The notes beneath the pieces are model-generated. The model did no database searches. It was given only the letters and a program-made list of their open reading frames with translations, and had not been told where the DNA came from. The position numbers and the translations under genes are program-made. Shown here in pieces: positions 47,047 through 56,720 of a DNA stretch of 64,000 bases. This DNA comes from Acidimicrobiales bacterium (GTDB lineage Bacteria; Actinomycetota; Acidimicrobiia; Acidimicrobiales; Bog-793), in assembly GCA_035294085.1 (NCBI GenBank), contig DATGLP010000025.1:24799-88798 (forward strand), written 5' to 3'. The stretch's first letter is position 1. Every line of letters begins with the position of its first letter.

Positions 47047-47394
47047 CGCTCCTCCTGGTCCCGACGGCGAGGGCGCCGGCACACATTCCAGCTCCGGTAA
47101 GAGCAGGCGATGAGCGTGTCCGCGACCAGCCACACTCCCCCCTCGGTACAGCCCTCCGCGTAGCTCCTGGAGGACAGAGGTCTCGATTTGGGTAATCGTT
47201 TCTCCGCCACCCTCGCGCTTGCTCGACGCTCTGTCAAGTGTTGGCAATGTGGCGCTTTTCACTCAAACGGAGTGACCGCCAATCTCGCTGGCTTTGCCAC
47301 CTGCAGGATCCCAAGGTCATGGACGTCAGGTAGCGGATGCATCGCGCATCCGGCAGTCAGCCCCGCTCCACGCCGGAACGCGAAGAGCTCACTG
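47047..47394. other. Upstream region of the first module, no gene recognised
   Basis: About 350 bases lie between the SMP-30 gene and the ISL3 relic. On the minus strand a perfect TTGACA hexamer occurs at 47232-47237, but no good -10 box lies 16-18 bases further. Short open frames on both strands show no family resemblance. The promoter of the first module may be here. Confidence 0.35.
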
Positions 47395-47760
47395 CACCAA
47401 GGGCCTGCTCGCGAAGCTGGCCGGCGTCACCGTCGGAATCGATCGCTGCCAGGCCGTGAAGCTCGCCAGCGAGGCCATGAACGACGTGCGCGGGCGCGTC
47501 CAGAGAAGATCTTCGGCCGCCGCGGCCATCGTGACGACCCGCTCGATGCCGCCCGGCCCGCCCGCTCATGACGAGGGCCTTCGAGCGCGCGACAAGCTCT
47601 TCGCCCCCGCGACCGCGGCGGCGAGGTCGGCGCCACGATCCTCGGCCAGGAGCTGCTGCGCGAAACTTGCGGAGCGGTCGGCCCCGCAGGCCACGGCCAG
47701 GCTCGAGGCCTTCTACGAACACACCCGCACCCACGCGGTGAACGGCCGAAAGCCGTGAGC
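47395..47760 (+). mobile_element. ISL3-family transposase relic
   Basis: Pieces of one transposase appear in order in different frames: VGIDRCQAVKLASEAMNDVRGRVQ, then TRAFERA, then GGEVGATILGQELLRE, and finally ARLEAFYEHTRTHAV. This succession matches the C-terminal half of ISL3-type DDE transposases. The frame changes and missing segments show it is inactive. No terminal repeats were recognised. Confidence 0.65.
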
Positions 47761-47910
47761 GAACCCGCGATGCTTCTCGGTGATTAGTCCAACCGTTCGA
47801 AATCGAGGTGACTTGGTGGCTCAGGACCGGGGCCTTCAAGGGGCGGATCATCTGGCGAGACGGCTGACCCCGAGCCTCACGGGCCGGTGGCGGCGAGAGC
47901 TGCTCGACAT

Positions 47911-47940
47911 CGAGCACGTGCGGATCGAGCACGTGCGGAT
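47911..47940 (+). repeat. Two perfect tandem copies of a 15-bp unit
   Basis: CGAGCACGTGCGGAT occurs twice in direct succession at 47911-47925 and 47926-47940. It lies just upstream of the recognisable IS1380 relic. It may be replication slippage in decaying DNA; no function is inferred. Confidence 0.8.
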
Positions 47941-47959
47941 CGGTCACGACCGGGTCGGC

Positions 47960-49063
47960 TCCGGTGCTCTTCGACACGATGCCCGCCCGGACATTCCACG
48001 ACATGACCGCCTCCACCAGAGCCGGGGTCTTGCAGGCGCTGGCCGAAGTGCGCGCCCGGGTCTGGAGTCGGACGCCGGGCACGACGGGATCGGCTTCGGT
48101 ACTCTTGGACATCGACGTCTCGCTCGTCGAGATCCATTCCGGGCGCCAGGAGGGGGCTACGCCCACCTTCAGGGTGGTTACCGGTTCCACCCGATGTTCT
48201 GCTTCGCCGATCGAACTGCTGTCGCGCTCTCGGCGCCGCTTCGCCGGGGTAACGCCGGCGCGAATACCGTTGCCGATCACCTGCTCGTGCTGGACCAGGC
48301 CATCGCCCAACTACCAGAACAGATCGCCCGAGGACACCGCCCAGGCGAGAACCCGGACCCCGCTGTCCCGGATGTTCGGGCGAGCTGACTCGGCCAGGTG
48401 CCCCGAGGACTTCCTTTCGGCCTGCCGGGACCGCCACGTCCGCTTCTTCGTCTCGGCCCGCTCCAACGCCCAGGTCAACGCGGCCACATCCTCAACTCCG
48501 TCGGGCTCGACAAGGCATGGCTGGCCGCCCTCGGCCAGGACGGGCAGGAGAAGGACGGGAGGTCGTGGCCGACCTCACCAGCCTGATCGACACCACCAAG
48601 CGACCCAACGGGACTCGCCACATCGTCCGGCGCGAGCCGTTGTGGCCGGACCCCAGCGCGGCCTCTTCCCCTCACTCCAGTACCGCAACTGGGACTGCTA
48701 CACCCGCCAACAGGGTGACCCCGTGGACGTCGACGTCACCATGGCGGCCCACGCCCATGTCGCACAGGACATCGCTCGCCTGGAGGTCTCGGGGCGCACA
48801 CGGTTCCCCTTCTCGCGCTTCAAGGGCAACGCAACCTGGCTCATGACCATGAGAATCGCCACCGACCTCGTGCGGTGGCTCCAGATGCTCCGTCTCGCCG
48901 GACACTGGTGAGAGGCCCTGCTCGCCGCCCTCCCCTGGGGCATCTTCCACGCCCCGGGCGTCTCAGGCATCGGGCACGACAGCGCATGGTGCCTATCGTC
49001 GAACGCTGGCCCACGACCGCGGTGCTGCTCGACGACTACCGACGTATTGCACTCATCATTTGA
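47960..49063 (+). mobile_element. IS1380-family transposase relic with several frameshifts
   Basis: Successive segments in changing frames match an IS1380-type transposase: FDTMPARTFHDMTASTRAGV, VLLDIDVSLVEIHSGRQEGA, GGYRFHPMFCFADRTA, RRGNAGANTVADHLLVLDQA, then SVGLDKAWLAALGQDGQEKDG, VADLTSLIDTTKRPNGTRHI, DVTMAAHAHVAQDIARLEVSG, RFPFSRFKGNATWLMTMRI and finally VERWPTTAVLLDDYRRIAL. The order is complete from the middle to the C-terminus; the N-terminal quarter is missing or unrecognisable. Frameshifts and stops make it inactive. Confidence 0.82.
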
Positions 49064-49275
49064 GCGTACCCAGCATCCCGCCAGTCGGTACCAGCGTGAC
49101 GACGCGCATGCCGCCGCAAACAGTCGGCCACATTCGATCCCGACAACTCGTGCAATCGTCGGCGTTGCTACCTCCGACCTAGCGAAATCGCTAGTTTTGT
49201 CGCTGACGCCTTCGCCTTGACCGAATCAGGCAACCGCCCAATGGGGGCGTAAAGAGCCTGAAGTAATCTTAGACT

Positions 49276-50472
49276 TCACGGGAGCTCTTCACCGATAACG
49301 CCCGCAGCGATCAGATCTTCGATCTCGTCTTCGGCTAGGCCGATCTCGCGAAGCACCTCACGCGAATGCTGACCAGGCAATGGAGCACCACGCCGCACGG
49401 AAGTCGGCGTCGTTTCGAAGGCTATCGGAAATCCCGGAGTCGTCACTGTCCCTTCGGTCTCGTGCTCGTAGGTCACGAAGCTACCGTTCGCGCGCACCTG
49501 CGGATCAACAATAAGATCCGCGTACGAATTCACCGGGCCGCCCCAAATATCATTGACGGTGAAAAGCTCCAACAGCTCCTTGACCGTCCGGTTCTTCACC
49601 GCCTCGGCGACGAGCTCATTGATCTCGTCACGTCGTCGATGACCGTCGAGCTCATCGTCGAAGTCCTCGAACTGGGGGATGCCGAGCACTTGTCCAAGCA
49701 GAGCTAGCGGTGAGAAGGCGATGATCACGTCGCCGTCCTTCGCACGAAAGATGCCGTAGGGGGCTCGGATATAGCAGTGTGCATGCGGCGTCGCGGACCG
49801 CTGCTGGGCAATCCCGCCCACCGTAAACACCGTGAGCTCCTGGGCCTGCATCGCGATGATGGCATCAAGCATGTTGACCTTGACAACCTGACCAGTCCCG
49901 GTCCGTTCGCGGTGTAGCAAGGCGGCGAGCGCCCCCTCAAAGGCAGAGTAGGCCGTGATCGCGTCAACGACGTACAGCGGCGCGGGCTGAGGTGGGTCCT
50001 CCGCCCGACCAGCCGAGAACATAAACCCGGCGAGTCCCTGCAGGAGAAGATCCTGTCCAGGCCGCTGGGCGTAAGGCCCTGATTCCCCATAACCGGAGAT
50101 CGAAACGTAAACGATGCTCGGGTTGATCGTCCTGACGGCATCGACACCGAGCCCAAGCCGCTCGGCGACGCCGAGGCGGTAGTTCTGGATGAAGACGTCC
50201 GAGCTCGCGGCGAGGCGCTTCACGATCTCAAGACCGCGAACGTCCTTCAAGTCAACCGCGAGGCTGCGCTTGTTCCGGTTGAGTGACAGGAACGAAGCAT
50301 TGATGCGCTTGCCGCGAGCGCCACCCGCTGAAGCGCGACGCTGCCACTCGCCTCCAACCGGCTCCACCTTAATGACGTCGGCACCCAAATCGCCGAGGCG
50401 CATCGAAGCGAATGAGCCCGACATTGCAATAGTGAAGTCCAGCACTCGATAGCCGTTGAGTATTCCTTCCAT
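49276..50472 (-). CDS. Class III CoA-transferase (CaiB/BaiF family), intact copy
   Basis: The 398-residue protein is a full-length family III CoA-transferase, which moves CoA from an acyl-CoA donor to another carboxylate through an aspartyl intermediate. It begins EGILNGYRVLDFTIAMSG, with MRLGDLGADVIKVEP, SLNRNKRSLAVDLKD, and the likely catalytic aspartate in LYVVDAITAYSAFEGAL. The ATG follows GGGGGAGGAAGCGTA, a strong ribosome site. It is the last gene of the long second operon, about 50 bases after the MaoC-like gene, and is the intact paralogue of the broken copy at 42,353-43,557. The substrate is unknown. Confidence 0.92.
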   Translation of the reverse strand: MEGILNGYRVLDFTIAMSGSFASMRLGDLGADVIKVEPVGGEWQRRASAGGARGKRINASFLSLNRNKRSLAVDLKDVRGLEIVKRLAASSDVFIQNYRLGVAERLGLGVDAVRTINPSIVYVSISGYGESGPYAQRPGQDLLLQGLAGFMFSAGRAEDPPQPAPLYVVDAITAYSAFEGALAALLHRERTGTGQVVKVNMLDAIIAMQAQELTVFTVGGIAQQRSATPHAHCYIRAPYGIFRAKDGDVIIAFSPLALLGQVLGIPQFEDFDDELDGHRRRDEINELVAEAVKNRTVKELLELFTVNDIWGGPVNSYADLIVDPQVRANGSFVTYEHETEGTVTTPGFPIAFETTPTSVRRGAPLPGQHSREVLREIGLAEDEIEDLIAAGVIGEELP

Positions 50473-50522
50473 TACGCTTCCTCCCCCGGCAGCGAACTTC
50501 TCCTGTAGGTCGATGCGCCGCC

Positions 50523-50978
50523 TCACACGGCGGGGTCGGGGGGACGACGCTCGATCATCTGGATGTCCTCGATGACGGCGACCGTCTTCTCGTCCTGGTT
50601 GAACACGTCGTAGTGGAAGTAGACGAGGCCGAACTGCTCGTTGCGTTCCTTCTTTGCCATGACGGTCGCCTTGATCTTGATGGTGTCGCCGACCAGCACG
50701 GGTGCGAGAAAGCGGACTCGATCGTAGCCATAGTGTGCAATCTTCAGGTGGGCAGGGACCAGTGACTTCACGACGAAGCCGTCCACCACACCAACCACGA
50801 GCGCCCCCGGCGCGGCGATCCGACCGAACGGGTGCTTGGAGGCGTACACGGCATCTACGTGGGCCGGATGGGTGGCGTCCGTTGCTCCGATGAAAAGGCG
50901 AATATCCGCGTCGACTATCGTTCGCCCGGTCGATAGGAATTGATCACCGACGACAAAATCGTCCCAGTAGCCCTGCAT
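50523..50978 (-). CDS. MaoC-like hot-dog dehydratase
   Basis: The 151-residue protein has the hot-dog MaoC/R-hydratase pattern: YWDDFVVGDQFLSTGRTIVD opening, then the catalytic ATDATHPAHVDAVYAS segment with aspartate and histidine, GRIAAPGALVVG, and VRFLAPVLVGDTIKIKATV. Such enzymes add or remove water from enoyl-CoAs. The ATG at 50978 follows GAGGGGGTGCT; an upstream GTG would add 11 residues. Together with the CoA-transferase it points to a CoA-thioester step at the end of the pathway. Confidence 0.9.
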   Translation of the reverse strand: MQGYWDDFVVGDQFLSTGRTIVDADIRLFIGATDATHPAHVDAVYASKHPFGRIAAPGALVVGVVDGFVVKSLVPAHLKIAHYGYDRVRFLAPVLVGDTIKIKATVMAKKERNEQFGLVYFHYDVFNQDEKTVAVIEDIQMIERRPPDPAV

Positions 50979-50992
50979 AGCACCCCCTCGTT

Positions 50993-52417
50993 TCACTTCG
51001 TCCGAAGCCAAGCACTGGCGCCGCCACCGAACTTGCCGGGGTTCAGGATTCGCTTGGGATCGAGCGCCTGGCTCACCAGCACCAGCAGCCTGGTGGCATC
51101 CGAGGCGTAGTCCGACACGTAGCTACTTCGCGCCAGGCCGACACCGTGATGGTGCGAGAGCGTGCCGCCCACGGCCGCGGTCTCATCCATCACGATTCGC
51201 CAAACCTCCTCGTGCGCCGTTGACACCTCCACACGCGTCGGCCGCTCGAGGCTGAAGACGAAGTACGTGCCAACGCCATCCGGATACGCATGGGAGAAGT
51301 GCGCCCAGGCGCGATCAGCGACGCGATCGAGACGGGACATTATCCTCCGGTAGGTCGCGTGCGCCTTCGACCACGGCAGGCCGACTTCGATCGAGTCAGC
51401 CAGGTGCAGCTCGTCACGGTTGCCCTCATAGAGCCATGAGGCGTCGAAGCGCTTCTTGAGCCAAACTTGACCAATGTCCAGTCCGAGGTCCACCGCGCTC
51501 CCGATGTATCGCGACGTCGATATCGCTTCGGCGTCCATCGCCGACACAACCATCTCCGTCCCAATGAAGCCGATAATCGCTAGGACTGGATGTTCGATCG
51601 GCAGTCCGTAGTCCTCGGCGACCATCCGAGTCTCCACCTCGTCGTAGAGGCGAACCACGGCTGGGCGAAGCCCTCGAGCGACGATCTCCCTGATCGATTC
51701 GAGGCCCCGCTCAAGGTCGGGAAAGCCGAAGCTGCGGAGTAGCTGCGCTTCGGGGGTGCGGCTGACGCGAAGCTGCACGCGCGTGATGATCCCGAGCGTG
51801 CCTTCGCTGCCAATGAACAGCTCGATGAGGTTCGGTCCTGTCGCCGAGCGAGGCGACGACCTCAGTTGGATCGGGGTGCCGTCGCTGAGCACGATGTCGA
51901 GCCCACTCACCAAGCACTCGATTCCCCCGTACCAGCCGCTGTAGGTGCCTGTCGAGCGCGTGGCCACGAGACCCCCGAGCGATGCGAGGTGGAGGGACTG
52001 CGGGTAGTGGCCAAGCGTGTAGCCGCGCTCGTTCAACCAGCGCTCGACTTCTCCGGCGGCCGCGCCAGCACCGACGACAACAGTGAGGTCGCGTTCGTTC
52101 AGCTCCGGTTCGCCCGCGAGGAGCGACGTGTCGAGTGCGAGGTGCGGCACGGTCGAGATGACGCCCCCCGTGACACCGGATCCGCGACCAAACGTGACGA
52201 CCGCAATCCCGGCCCGACTTGCTGCCGCCAGGACCGTCGCTACTTCACGGTCGTTGCGCGGATAGACAACGAGCTCAGGACGCGCCCGATGCCGCAGCTC
52301 ACGCGGCCACTTCGCGAAGCCAGGGAACATGTCGCTGGAGCGGGCCTCGCGCTCAGCGTCCTCGAGGCTAAGGTTCACGCCTGCACGCTCGAGTTCTTTG
52401 CGCAGCTGCAGGCTCAC
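50993..52417 (-). CDS. FAD-linked oxidase (glycolate/D-lactate dehydrogenase or alkyl-DHAP synthase type)
   Basis: The 474-residue flavoprotein has the PCMH FAD-binding domain (PELVVYPRNDREVATVLAAA, TFGRGSGVTGGV, HYPQSLHLASLGGLVATRS with the TGTYSGWYGGIE stretch) and the FAD-linked oxidase C-terminal domain ending SHHHGVGLARSSYV and LDPKRILNPGKFG. The family oxidises 2-hydroxyacids or, in alkyl-DHAP synthases, forms ether lipids. In this operon oxidation of a hydroxy acid is more likely. The GTG start overlaps the pdxA-like stop as GTGA. Confidence 0.9.
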   Translation of the reverse strand: MSLQLRKELERAGVNLSLEDAEREARSSDMFPGFAKWPRELRHRARPELVVYPRNDREVATVLAAASRAGIAVVTFGRGSGVTGGVISTVPHLALDTSLLAGEPELNERDLTVVVGAGAAAGEVERWLNERGYTLGHYPQSLHLASLGGLVATRSTGTYSGWYGGIECLVSGLDIVLSDGTPIQLRSSPRSATGPNLIELFIGSEGTLGIITRVQLRVSRTPEAQLLRSFGFPDLERGLESIREIVARGLRPAVVRLYDEVETRMVAEDYGLPIEHPVLAIIGFIGTEMVVSAMDAEAISTSRYIGSAVDLGLDIGQVWLKKRFDASWLYEGNRDELHLADSIEVGLPWSKAHATYRRIMSRLDRVADRAWAHFSHAYPDGVGTYFVFSLERPTRVEVSTAHEEVWRIVMDETAAVGGTLSHHHGVGLARSSYVSDYASDATRLLVLVSQALDPKRILNPGKFGGGASAWLRTK

Positions 52418-53430
52418 CGGCGCCCCCCGTCTTTCAGTGCCACGATTTCGCTCGCGTATCGCACGACAGCCTGAAGATTCGCCGCCTCGGCCACACCCCG
52501 GCCGGCGATGTCGAACGCGGTCCCATGGTCGACGGAGAAGCGGAGGAACGGCAGCCCGAGCGTGACGCTCACTGTGCCGTGGAAGTCGACCGCCTTGAGC
52601 GGTGCAGACGCTTGATCGTGGTAGAGGCAGAGCACCACATCGAATTGCCCTTGCGCGTTCAAATAGAAGACCGAGTCTGCAGGAACGGGCCCCGTCACGT
52701 TGAGTCCGAGCCGGCGAGCCGACTCGACAGCCGGCTCGAGCACGTCGCGTTCCTCGGTCCCGAAGTGTCCCCCCTCGCCGGCGTGCGGGTTGAGGGCAGC
52801 AACGGCGATGCGCGGGTCTGGCAGTCCAATCGCCGCACTCACACTCGCAAACCGCTCGATGGCGGTGACGATCGCATCCTTATTCAAGGCCTCGATGACC
52901 TCGCGAAGCGATGTGTGACGGGTTAGAAAGAGAGCACGCAGATTGCGCGTCGCGAACAGTGTGGTCGACCACGGAGCGCCGAGAAGGTCTCGCAGCATCT
53001 CCGTATGGCCAGCATCACCGTGTCCTGCGAGAAAGAACGCCTGCTTGTTGATCGGTGCGGTGACCAGCGCTTCCGCTTCGCGACGACGACAGATCTCGAC
53101 AGCGCGTAACAGATACTGCCAGGCAGCCTCACCGGCGCTCGCGTCGAGACGGCCGAATGGAATCGTACTGACATCAGGCCACGTATCATCGTCGATAACT
53201 GGGATCCGGCGATCCGAATCGACCCCAACGGCGACCAACTCGGTCTCCTGGACCCGCCAAACATTGAGTTCGAGCTTGCAGATGGACGCAGCGCGCCGCA
53301 GTCGCTCATAAGAACCGACAACCACGGGTCGGACCCCAAGCTCATGCGGCCAGTTCGCGAGTGTCTTCGCCGTGATCTCGGGACCGATACCGGCGGGGTC
53401 GCCCAAGGTCAGGACGAGGCGCTTGATCAC
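52414..53430 (-). CDS. PdxA2-like 4-phospho-sugar-acid (threonate) dehydrogenase
   Basis: The 338-residue protein is a PdxA-family NAD-dependent oxidative decarboxylase: LTLGDPAGIGPEITAK at the N-terminus, AGHTEMLRDLLG with the metal histidine, ALNPHAGEGGHFGTEE, and LYHDQASAPLKAVDFHGTVSVTLGLPF (read as LYHDQASAPLKA). Because it directly follows a DUF1537 kinase gene, it is more likely the PdxA2 type that acts on 4-phospho-threonate or -erythronate than the pyridoxine enzyme. The GTG start overlaps the DUF1537 stop as GTGA. Confidence 0.9.
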   Translation of the reverse strand: MIKRLVLTLGDPAGIGPEITAKTLANWPHELGVRPVVVGSYERLRRAASICKLELNVWRVQETELVAVGVDSDRRIPVIDDDTWPDVSTIPFGRLDASAGEAAWQYLLRAVEICRRREAEALVTAPINKQAFFLAGHGDAGHTEMLRDLLGAPWSTTLFATRNLRALFLTRHTSLREVIEALNKDAIVTAIERFASVSAAIGLPDPRIAVAALNPHAGEGGHFGTEERDVLEPAVESARRLGLNVTGPVPADSVFYLNAQGQFDVVLCLYHDQASAPLKAVDFHGTVSVTLGLPFLRFSVDHGTAFDIAGRGVAEAANLQAVVRYASEIVALKDGGRR

Positions 53431-54644
53431 GGCACAACACTCCCTCCTCGTTGGCGAGCCGCGTCGAGCGCCCGAAGCATGCTCAGCGCGTGCAGCAGCC
53501 ACTCCGGGCGCCCCACTCCACCGGACTTGACGACTACGAGCAGAGATTGGCGACCGGGACGGGAGACACAAAGAATAGGGATCGTCGGCCACGGCTCGGC
53601 GATGACCGACGCCGATACGCTCCCCAGACGCGCGGCGACCGAGGAGGCGAGATCTCCACCAACAAGGACAATAGCACCCGGATTCGCTTCGCAGAGAACG
53701 ACCTTAAGTGCCTCGGCGGCGGCACGTGCCGGCTCGGGCTCCGTCATCGTTGGCTGATCGGCCAGGCGGACGAGAGCATCGCGTCCCGCGGTGAGTTTGT
53801 CGATCACCTGCCGACGCCCGTCGACCGTGACGAATTGCTCCCACGGCTTGACCGTGAAAATCCCAGTGCTCTCGAGCAGGTCGGCCTGAGCGCATGAAGC
53901 TGCCTCGGTGCTTCCAACGACGACGAGCGTGGGCGCCGGCCTCGGTTCGCGTCCCTCCGATTCGTTTAAACGAATGATCCTCGCCTCGCACAGCGCAGCT
54001 GCCATTCCGTACGATCCGACAACGAAGAACGACTGCGTGATCGCCACGGCGGTGAGAAGCCGTGCGATGCGGCGAAGATCGCCGACGGAAGACGCGTCGA
54101 ACAACACGGAATTGCCGGCATCGAGCAGCTTCGAGAGCGCTGCGGCATCGCTGTCAGTAGGCCTGAGCAGCTCGCAGTCGTTCAACCAGCTGCGGGCCGC
54201 CGACCCGAACGAATCCTGACGTTCGCCAATCCGCCGCAGTTGCGTACCCGCGACCGTCTCGATCCCAAGTGCCGGGGCGGCTGGCACGATCACGGCCGGC
54301 AGCTGCAGGTCCCGGCGCACCACGTCGATCTCAGCGGCAATGTGGCCCCGGAGCCGGCTGTCGATCCGCTTGTACCAGAAACACTCACCGTGGACGTTGT
54401 CGGCACCCAAGGCGGCGATGACCGAGGAGATCCTCCTGCGAGCCTCGTCGACGCTCTCCATGCGAGACGCGGTGTCGACGACCACCGCCGTCGCACCGCG
54501 GCTCCCCTCAACAACGGCGCGCCACGAGAGCAGCTCGACACGGGTCTGCGGCAGTGCGCGCGAAATCTCGCCGGCGCAGGCTGCCGCGCCGGTCATGTCG
54601 TCGCTCAGGGCGACGAACCTCGTCCATGCCAGTGTTGGCGTCAT
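53427..54644 (-). CDS. DUF1537 four-carbon acid sugar kinase
   Basis: The 405-residue protein belongs to the DUF1537 kinase family, shown in other bacteria to phosphorylate threonate, erythronate, 3-oxo-tetronates and related acids. The N-terminal substrate domain has VALSDDMTGAAACAG at about 12-26 (usual form ADDLTGA) and YKRIDSRLRGHIAAEID at about 90-106. The C-terminal nucleotide domain has VVVGSTEAASCAQ, VLVGGDLASSVAA and VVVKSGGVGRPEWL. It is translationally coupled to the PdxA2-like dehydrogenase, the known kinase-dehydrogenase pair. The substrate cannot be deduced from sequence. Confidence 0.92.
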   Translation of the reverse strand: MTPTLAWTRFVALSDDMTGAAACAGEISRALPQTRVELLSWRAVVEGSRGATAVVVDTASRMESVDEARRRISSVIAALGADNVHGECFWYKRIDSRLRGHIAAEIDVVRRDLQLPAVIVPAAPALGIETVAGTQLRRIGERQDSFGSAARSWLNDCELLRPTDSDAAALSKLLDAGNSVLFDASSVGDLRRIARLLTAVAITQSFFVVGSYGMAAALCEARIIRLNESEGREPRPAPTLVVVGSTEAASCAQADLLESTGIFTVKPWEQFVTVDGRRQVIDKLTAGRDALVRLADQPTMTEPEPARAAAEALKVVLCEANPGAIVLVGGDLASSVAARLGSVSASVIAEPWPTIPILCVSRPGRQSLLVVVKSGGVGRPEWLLHALSMLRALDAARQRGGSVVP

Positions 54645-54674
54645 CGTGGGAGTTCCCCGGCCGGTGCTGCTCGC

Positions 54675-55685
54675 TTAGATCTGCGTCCTCACGTGACCCT
54701 CCCGACCGCTCAGCGCTGCCACGACGAGGATGAACGCACCGAGGAGTGACTCCTGGAGGTTCGGACCGATGCCGATGCCGATGAGAAGCGTCGAGATCTC
54801 GATCACGAGCAACGTCCCAGCGACCGTGCGGAGCGCGCCTCCCGCCCCGCCGAGCAGCGACGTGCCCCCGATCACAACCGCAGTGATCGTCGTGAACAAA
54901 TAGGGGCTGCCCACGCCGAAGTTCGCTCCGCCAGAGAACCCGGTCAGGAGCACACCCGCCGCCTCGCCGGAGAGTGCACTGAAGATGAACGCCACGATCC
55001 ACGTCGTACGTCGCCGCGCCATTCCGAGCACCGCGGCCGCCTCGGAGCTGCCGAGGGCGAAGATGTGGCGTCCGATGACCCCTCGCCGCTCGATGGCCCA
55101 CTCCAGGACCACCCAACCCAGCCAGACAAACACGACCGGCGCCAGCTGGACGACACCGAGATTCATTTGCGGGCTCGTAAGGGTGGCGAGCCACGGAGGT
55201 GACGCCCCAGCCCCCATCCCGCCGTGAGTCCAGATCAGGACGGCGCCTTGCACTGCGAACGCAGTACCTAAGCTGACGACGAGCGGGTGCACGCGGGCAA
55301 CGGCGCTAATCCCACCGTTGATGAGGCCGATCGCGACACCGAATCCAAGCAGTAGCAGCAAGATCGTCGCCATCGAGTCGTGGCTGGCGTAGAGGATAGA
55401 GGTGACCACCTCACCGAGGCCGATGGTGCTTGCCATCGATAGGTCGATCCCGCCAAGCAGGATCACCGTCGTTTGTCCAGCGGCCGCCACGCCGAGAAAC
55501 GCACTCAGAGCAAGCTGAGACCCAATACTGTTTGGCGAGGCGAACCCGGATATCGTAGCGAGCCCGATCAGATAGAGCGCGATGATCGCGATCCACGGGC
55601 CAAAGCGCGTCGCCCATCGGGGAAATTCTTGTGCGACCTTCGTCTTTGGAAGCCCACGACTCGCAGGGTGCGCCGTGATTGACAT
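54675..55685 (-). CDS. ABC transporter permease, RbsC-type (second)
   Basis: The 336-residue protein has about nine to ten hydrophobic helices and the BPD_transp_2 hallmarks GQTTVILLGGIDLSMASTIG and ITAVVIGGTSLLGGAGGALRTVAG, which contact the ATPase. It is a sugar-type importer permease like RbsC. The ATG is preceded by GGAGAAC. It forms, with the next gene, a pair of permeases for one transporter in the second operon. Confidence 0.92.
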   Translation of the reverse strand: MSITAHPASRGLPKTKVAQEFPRWATRFGPWIAIIALYLIGLATISGFASPNSIGSQLALSAFLGVAAAGQTTVILLGGIDLSMASTIGLGEVVTSILYASHDSMATILLLLLGFGVAIGLINGGISAVARVHPLVVSLGTAFAVQGAVLIWTHGGMGAGASPPWLATLTSPQMNLGVVQLAPVVFVWLGWVVLEWAIERRGVIGRHIFALGSSEAAAVLGMARRRTTWIVAFIFSALSGEAAGVLLTGFSGGANFGVGSPYLFTTITAVVIGGTSLLGGAGGALRTVAGTLLVIEISTLLIGIGIGPNLQESLLGAFILVVAALSGREGHVRTQI

Positions 55686-55697
55686 AATTGTTCTCCG

Positions 55698-56720
55698 TCA
55701 GGACCGCGCGGAGGCAAGCGTGCTGGTGGTGGCCTGACTGCGCTCCAGGGGTCGTCGAGCTGTACCGATGCGTACCGTAACGACGCGGTTCAACGTCACG
55801 ACAGCGATGAGGATCAACCCGTAGACCAGGTTCACGTAGAACACCTGCAGGTTCAGGAGGGACAGGACATTCTGAATCAGGTAAATGTCCAGGGCGCCGA
55901 TTACACTGCCGAACATGCCACCTCGCCCGCCTGCGAGACTCGTCCCCCCGAGCGCGACGGCAGCGATCGCCACCAACGTGTACGAGGGTCCGATCGAGGC
56001 GTCGCCTCCGCTGATCAGCGACGTCAGTACCAGGCCCGCCAGACCGGCGAACACGCCGCCGATTCCGTAGGCGACAATGCGAACCCGAGCGACGGAGGTA
56101 CCAGCGGAGTAGGCGCCGCGGTCGTCTTGTCCGACGGCGAGAAGCAGGCGATGGTAGCGGAGACGCGTGACTCCGAACCAGGCCAGCCAGGCGAGCACAA
56201 GGACCACAGCGGAGCTCGGAATGCCAGCCCAGCTGCCGCCGAGGTTCAGTCCCGGTGGCAGCGTGCCCCCGTTGTTCGGCACGTACTGCTGTCCGAGCCC
56301 CGTGAGCACAAGATAGGTACCGAGCGTGGCGACAATCGGCTGGATCCGCACGCCCGCGATAATCCAACCGTTGACCACGCCGACGACGAAGCCCGCAGCG
56401 AGCGCAGTCGGCACGATCACCCAGAGCGTGCCGAACCAACCGTGGTTTAGGTAACCGGCGAGCAGGACGGTGACGAAGCCTGCGAGCGGGCCGAGCGAGA
56501 GGTCGATCCCGCCGCGCCCCGAAAGTACGGCTGGCGTCATTCCCATCGCCACGAGCACGAGTGGAGCGAGGGCCTGGACGGTACTGGCGAGATTGCCTGG
56601 CTTCACGAGCGCGGGATCGAGTGCCACGTTCGCGATGAGCATGCCGACGAACACGACCGTGCCAAACCCCGCGTAACTGGTGCGGCGGAGCAGATTCCCC
56701 AGGTAACCGAGCGCTACCAC
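55698..56720 (-). CDS. ABC transporter permease, RbsC-type (first)
   Basis: The 340-residue permease has multiple membrane helices, with MGMTPAVLSGRGGIDLSLGP and IAAVALGGTSLAGGRGGMFG as the family landmarks. It differs clearly in sequence from the second permease, so the channel is probably a heterodimer. The GTG start overlaps the ATPase stop by seven bases; the next permease gene follows after 12 bases. Confidence 0.92.
   Translation of the reverse strand: MVALGYLGNLLRRTSYAGFGTVVFVGMLIANVALDPALVKPGNLASTVQALAPLVLVAMGMTPAVLSGRGGIDLSLGPLAGFVTVLLAGYLNHGWFGTLWVIVPTALAAGFVVGVVNGWIIAGVRIQPIVATLGTYLVLTGLGQQYVPNNGGTLPPGLNLGGSWAGIPSSAVVLVLAWLAWFGVTRLRYHRLLLAVGQDDRGAYSAGTSVARVRIVAYGIGGVFAGLAGLVLTSLISGGDASIGPSYTLVAIAAVALGGTSLAGGRGGMFGSVIGALDIYLIQNVLSLLNLQVFYVNLVYGLILIAVVTLNRVVTVRIGTARRPLERSQATTSTLASARS

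Noticed and set aside
47357..48310. 317-codon minus-strand open frame
   Set aside because: It runs antisense to the ISL3 and IS1380 relics, whose sense strand carries clear transposase segments; its own translation matches nothing.
52414..53430. PdxA as the pyridoxine (vitamin B6) biosynthesis enzyme
   Set aside because: The tight coupling to a DUF1537 kinase and a sugar transporter favours the PdxA2 catabolic type; no other B6 genes are nearby.
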